A program made the position numbers and the translations under genes. From CAZKMQ01 sp964554065 (GTDB lineage: Bacteria; Patescibacteriota; Patescibacteriia; Magasanikbacterales; JBBTQS01), in the NCBI GenBank assembly GCA_964554065.1, contig CAZKMQ010000041.1, positions 1 through 8,128 of the forward strand: a DNA stretch of 8,128 nt. Reading direction: 5' to 3'. How positions within the stretch are numbered: position 1 is the first letter of the stretch; every line of letters begins with the position of its first letter. The notes under the pieces are model-generated. The model had not been told where the DNA came from, did not search any database, and saw only the letters and a program-made list of their open reading frames with translations. Positions 5,260 through 8,128 of the stretch are shown here, one piece after another.

Positions 5260-7104
5260 TTATACGTAACGACGACCTTCTCCGTAATCCTCTTTATCAT
5301 CATCCTTTGCTGCAACATTTGTTGATGATGTGTTCTGTGAACCATCATCAGACTTTTTCTTACGCTTACGCTTGCGCTTTTTCTTTGCATTCTGATCACT
5401 ATCATCACTTTGCTGCGGCTTTGTGTCATCAGTAAGAAGCTCAAGCTTCATACCTTTTTCATCTGGATCAGAAACAACAACAATCTCATCTTTTATATCA
5501 GTAGGCTTTTCAGGTACAGATTCCTTATCTTTTTTCTTTCCTTTGTTCTTCTTAGCTTCCTCAAGAATCTTAAGTGCCTCTGGTGGTGGAGGTGGTGCTG
5601 GCTTACCATCTTGCTTATCTTTCATGGCATCAGGATAGCAATCGCGACAATATGTTGGCCTCTTTCCATCAGGAGGAAACGGCACATCAGTCATGTTCAA
5701 ACATCGCCAGCACTGCGCCTTATATTGATGACGATCTTCTTTTTTAATATCAGCCTCTTTCACTTTAGGCTTCTTACCGCCTGGACCAGACTCGACATAC
5801 TCACCAATATCTGCCATACCAGACCACTTCAGAATCATTTCATCAATCTCTTGAGATGGTCGTCCATACCTCTCACGCGAAACCTTAATAACTTTATCTG
5901 CATTTCCAGTTGGTGAACCAATTGGAGGAAGTGTTGCAGCACTAAACGGCTTTGATGCCACACCATTAATCATCAATTTCAAATAAATCTGAAATTTCGG
6001 CAAATTAATAATATCTTGTTCAGTAAAAATCGGCTCATACTCTTTAGCCAATGCTTCAGCATCTGCTGCACCAACACGAAAACTTACAATTGTTCCAACG
6101 TTACCAAACACTGCTGCGGCAACTGTCTCGTCGAGCTGCTCAATATACTGATGTGCCATGATTAAACTAAGGCGGTACTTTCGCGCCTCAGACAAAATAT
6201 TAGCAAAGGCCTCAGTAGCAAAGTTCTGAAACTCATCAACATATAGGAAAAAATCACTCCGCTCTTCCTCAAGAGTATCAACACGCTCCATCGCAGATAA
6301 TTGAATTCTTGTAATCAACATACCTCCAAGCAAGCGCGTTGAGTCTTCACCAATACGACCCTTAGATAGGTTCATTATAAAAATTTTACCACTATCCATT
6401 GCCTCTCGAATATTAATCGTGGATTTCACTTGCCCAACAATATTACGAATAACGGAAGAGCTGAGAAACTGTCCAATCTTGTTCTGAATTGGAGCAACTG
6501 CTTCTTGACGATACCGATCTGGAAAATTTGCAAACTCCTTCACCCAAAAGGCCTTTACAACAGGATCACTAATTCCACCAACCACTTTCATTCGATATTC
6601 TTTTTCTGCGAGCAAACGATTAATACCCAAGAGCGTGCTACCTGGAAATTCAAGCAGTGCCAATAGTGTATTATTCAAAATGTATTCCATTCTTGAGCTC
6701 CACTGATCAATCCATATTTTCTTAAAAACACTCATGAGTCCTGAAGCTACCAGGTGACGATGTGACTGATCTTTAATCTCTAGAATGTTAAAGCCAATTG
6801 GAAATTCAGTATCTGAAGGATTAAAGTAAATCACATCATTAACCCTATCATTTGGAATATAATTCAGGACCTTCTCTGCTGAATCACCGTGTGGATCCAC
6901 CACTCCAACACCATTGCCAGCGTACACATCTGCCAAAATAAGATTCTCAAGCATGGTTGTCTTTCCCATACCTGTCTTTCCAATAACATACATGTGCCGA
7001 CGACGATCATCAACCATAATACCGAACTTACGATTCAAATTACGAAAGTTCGTCTGCGCAAAGACATTAATATCTTTTCTAAATTGTTGTTCTTGCTCTT
7101 CCAT
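5260..7104 (-). CDS. TraG/VirD4-like DNA-motor ATPase with C-terminal zinc ribbon
   Basis: A 614-residue hexameric-type ATPase of the HerA/FtsK/TraG group, widespread in CPR genomes and usually annotated as a type IV secretion DNA-binding ATPase. Walker A GKTGMGKT is at 42-49, GVVDPHGD at 67-74, NPSD at 95-98, and Walker B FFLYVDEFQNF at 285-295 with D290 and E291, followed by LIMAHQYIEQL (314-324), the coupling-protein sensor region. The motor ends near 400. A zinc ribbon follows with C465, C468, C486 and C489, exactly CxxC-x17-CxxC. Then comes a proline run (504-508), a low-complexity acidic and lysine-rich linker, and a basic block (574-584). The basic tail may bind nucleic acid. No membrane helix is seen, so anchoring probably depends on the upstream partner, whose stop is 2 bases away (TAAGTATG). 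The role (DNA transfer, uptake or chromosome handling) is not settled by the sequence. Confidence 0.88.
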   Translation of the reverse strand: MEEQEQQFRKDINVFAQTNFRNLNRKFGIMVDDRRRHMYVIGKTGMGKTTMLENLILADVYAGNGVGVVDPHGDSAEKVLNYIPNDRVNDVIYFNPSDTEFPIGFNILEIKDQSHRHLVASGLMSVFKKIWIDQWSSRMEYILNNTLLALLEFPGSTLLGINRLLAEKEYRMKVVGGISDPVVKAFWVKEFANFPDRYRQEAVAPIQNKIGQFLSSSVIRNIVGQVKSTINIREAMDSGKIFIMNLSKGRIGEDSTRLLGGMLITRIQLSAMERVDTLEEERSDFFLYVDEFQNFATEAFANILSEARKYRLSLIMAHQYIEQLDETVAAAVFGNVGTIVSFRVGAADAEALAKEYEPIFTEQDIINLPKFQIYLKLMINGVASKPFSAATLPPIGSPTGNADKVIKVSRERYGRPSQEIDEMILKWSGMADIGEYVESGPGGKKPKVKEADIKKEDRHQYKAQCWRCLNMTDVPFPPDGKRPTYCRDCYPDAMKDKQDGKPAPPPPPEALKILEEAKKNKGKKKDKESVPEKPTDIKDEIVVVSDPDEKGMKLELLTDDTKPQQSDDSDQNAKKKRKRKRKKKSDDGSQNTSSTNVAAKDDDKEDYGEGRRYV

Positions 7105-7106
7105 AC

Positions 7107-8128
7107 TTAAACAAATGGCAAATTATCTGGCGCACTATCATCTCCTGATTCCCACTGCGGTTTTTCACCATCTCCACTCACATCCACAAATGGTAAGTCT
7201 CCTCCTGCAGGCGCCTTAGCAGACTGCGATTGAGTGACTGCTGCAGCTTGCGCACCACCAATACCAGCATCTCGCGGCAACCCCATAGGTGCTTCCCCAC
7301 GCTTGCTTATGGTCTTTTGCAAAAGCGGAGCACGAACAGTATCAACAGGAAAATGCCAGATTGTAGCAAGCTCCTCAATGTTTAATACAAACGGAATCTT
7401 ACCAGTCCACGCGCTACGACTTTTGTACGCACCCATCAACTTAGTTCGTCGTATGTCTTTACGACGCTCCATAAAGATATAGTGAGCAGATGTTCCTGTT
7501 GTCTTGTACGCTGGCTTCAAAGCATTCAAGTCCTCCTTAGTAAACTGTTTAATCGCACCTACAACACCATATACAATGCGCGATTTATCAAAAATCTCAT
7601 GAGGTGCAACATATGCAGTACGAATCTTAATATTATATCCAATCTTAGATACTTTGCGCTCAATTGCCTTCACACGATCTACTTCTCCAGGTGTCATATT
7701 CCAGGTACCCAAATCAAACCGTCCAGTCTGTTCATCACCACCACCTCCACCAAGTACAGGTGGTGGAGTGCCGTCATTACTAAATCCATGAATAATTAAT
7801 TGAACTACATATAGCGGAAAATCCACAACATTGTGATACCACTTTCGCGGTGGAGTCTCTTTCTTTCCTAGCGCCTCTTTTGCAAGTGCAAATCCAGCTT
7901 TTTTCCACTGCTGATTAATTGGAAAAACAATAATTTGAAACCATGCCTGCTCCCCAGCACCAATACGAGAAAAAGTCTCTAATAGTGCAGCCATTGGATC
8001 TTTAAACTCTTGAGACAAAGAATGCTCAAACTCCTCGTATGTTCGAATCGGCACATACGGTGTGTCCACAAGCTCAAACTCAGTTCCCCAAATTTTGTAT
8101 TTTGGATCTGGAAACTGAGTTGGAAATT
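7107..8128 (-). CDS. Conserved CPR partner of the TraG-like ATPase, 5' end outside window
   Basis: The frame is open to the window edge: 19 codons (FPTQFPDPKYKIWGTEFEL) precede GTG 8069, so the visible 339 residues are the C-terminal part and the GTG is not the start. Readable blocks are WGTEFELVDTPYVPIRTYEEFE (about 13-34), DPMAALLETFSRIGAGEQAW (about 43-62), a glycine run, a basic middle (KLMGAYKSRSAW) and LNIEELATIWHFP. I recall these blocks from CPR proteins that sit before, or are fused to, the TraG/VirB4-type ATPase, where the missing N-terminus usually carries membrane helices. I infer that it anchors the cytoplasmic motor encoded next. The tail is acidic and low complexity, with DLPFV repeated as a final NLPFV. 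The enzymatic role, if any, is unknown. Confidence 0.7.
   Translation of the reverse strand, partial: FPTQFPDPKYKIWGTEFELVDTPYVPIRTYEEFEHSLSQEFKDPMAALLETFSRIGAGEQAWFQIIVFPINQQWKKAGFALAKEALGKKETPPRKWYHNVVDFPLYVVQLIIHGFSNDGTPPPVLGGGGGDEQTGRFDLGTWNMTPGEVDRVKAIERKVSKIGYNIKIRTAYVAPHEIFDKSRIVYGVVGAIKQFTKEDLNALKPAYKTTGTSAHYIFMERRKDIRRTKLMGAYKSRSAWTGKIPFVLNIEELATIWHFPVDTVRAPLLQKTISKRGEAPMGLPRDAGIGGAQAAAVTQSQSAKAPAGGDLPFVDVSGDGEKPQWESGDDSAPDNLPFV

Noticed and set aside
5250..5270. TATAAT one base before the kinase ATG as a promoter
   Set aside because: Too close to the start codon (initiation would fall inside the gene) and no good -35 at 16-18 bases; the gene is better read as coupled to the ATPase.
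7745..7768. Inverted repeat CTCCACC/GGTGGAG
   Set aside because: It encodes a Pro-Pro-Pro...Gly-Gly-Gly stretch of the partner protein; no T tract or regulatory context.
1..8128. CRISPR arrays, insertion sequences, tRNA or rRNA genes
   Set aside because: No spaced repeats, transposase frames, tRNA T-arm motifs or rRNA stretches were seen on either strand.

Overview
The window reads as a piece of a Candidate Phyla Radiation (Patescibacteria) genome, probably from a metagenome assembly. The evidence is a shortened alanyl-tRNA synthetase without the beta-barrel and C-terminal domains, a TraG/HerA-type ATPase with a CxxC-x17-CxxC zinc ribbon plus a family-typical partner gene, very tight gene packing, few Shine-Dalgarno sequences, AT-rich coding DNA, and an 11-base N run that looks like a scaffold gap. 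All eight protein genes are on the minus strand. This placement rests on recalled family features, not on a search.

Right part (about 8128 down to 3598): an operon-like series runs leftward. It contains a conserved CPR protein cut by the window edge, a TraG/VirD4-like motor ATPase, a P-loop kinase resembling 2-phosphoglycerate kinase, and the tRNA 2-thiouridylase mnmA. The first three are 2 bases apart; mnmA follows after 19 bases and has its own promoter inside the end of the kinase gene. Left part (2992 down to 1): alaS, a GtrA-family membrane protein, a SpoT-like HD-domain protein, and the start of a membrane GT-C glycosyltransferase. These lie 1 to 3 bases apart or overlap, so they are probably one transcript combining translation, nucleotide signalling and cell-surface glycan genes.

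Between the two blocks, about 600 bases (2993 to 3597) contain no convincing protein gene but carry strong signals on the plus strand. A near-consensus promoter (TTGACA, 17 bases, TATTAT) starts a transcript of about 300 nt. Its 5' end pairs with a segment just before a strong intrinsic terminator, in an interrupted helix of 15 pairs enclosing several hairpins. I read this as a structured non-coding RNA and could not assign it to RNase P RNA, tmRNA, 6S RNA or SRP RNA. It is the best candidate here for something undescribed. Upstream of it a second intrinsic terminator ends a possible shorter RNA of about 145 nt.

Two further points stand out. alaS and mnmA have the same promoter geometry (TACAAT exactly 8 bases before ATG), which predicts leaderless mRNAs. 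The alaS reading frame continues past the N gap with a good synthetase C-terminus, so the gene is intact; the gap hides the CxxxH metal-site motif and its stated length is wrong by a non-multiple of three.
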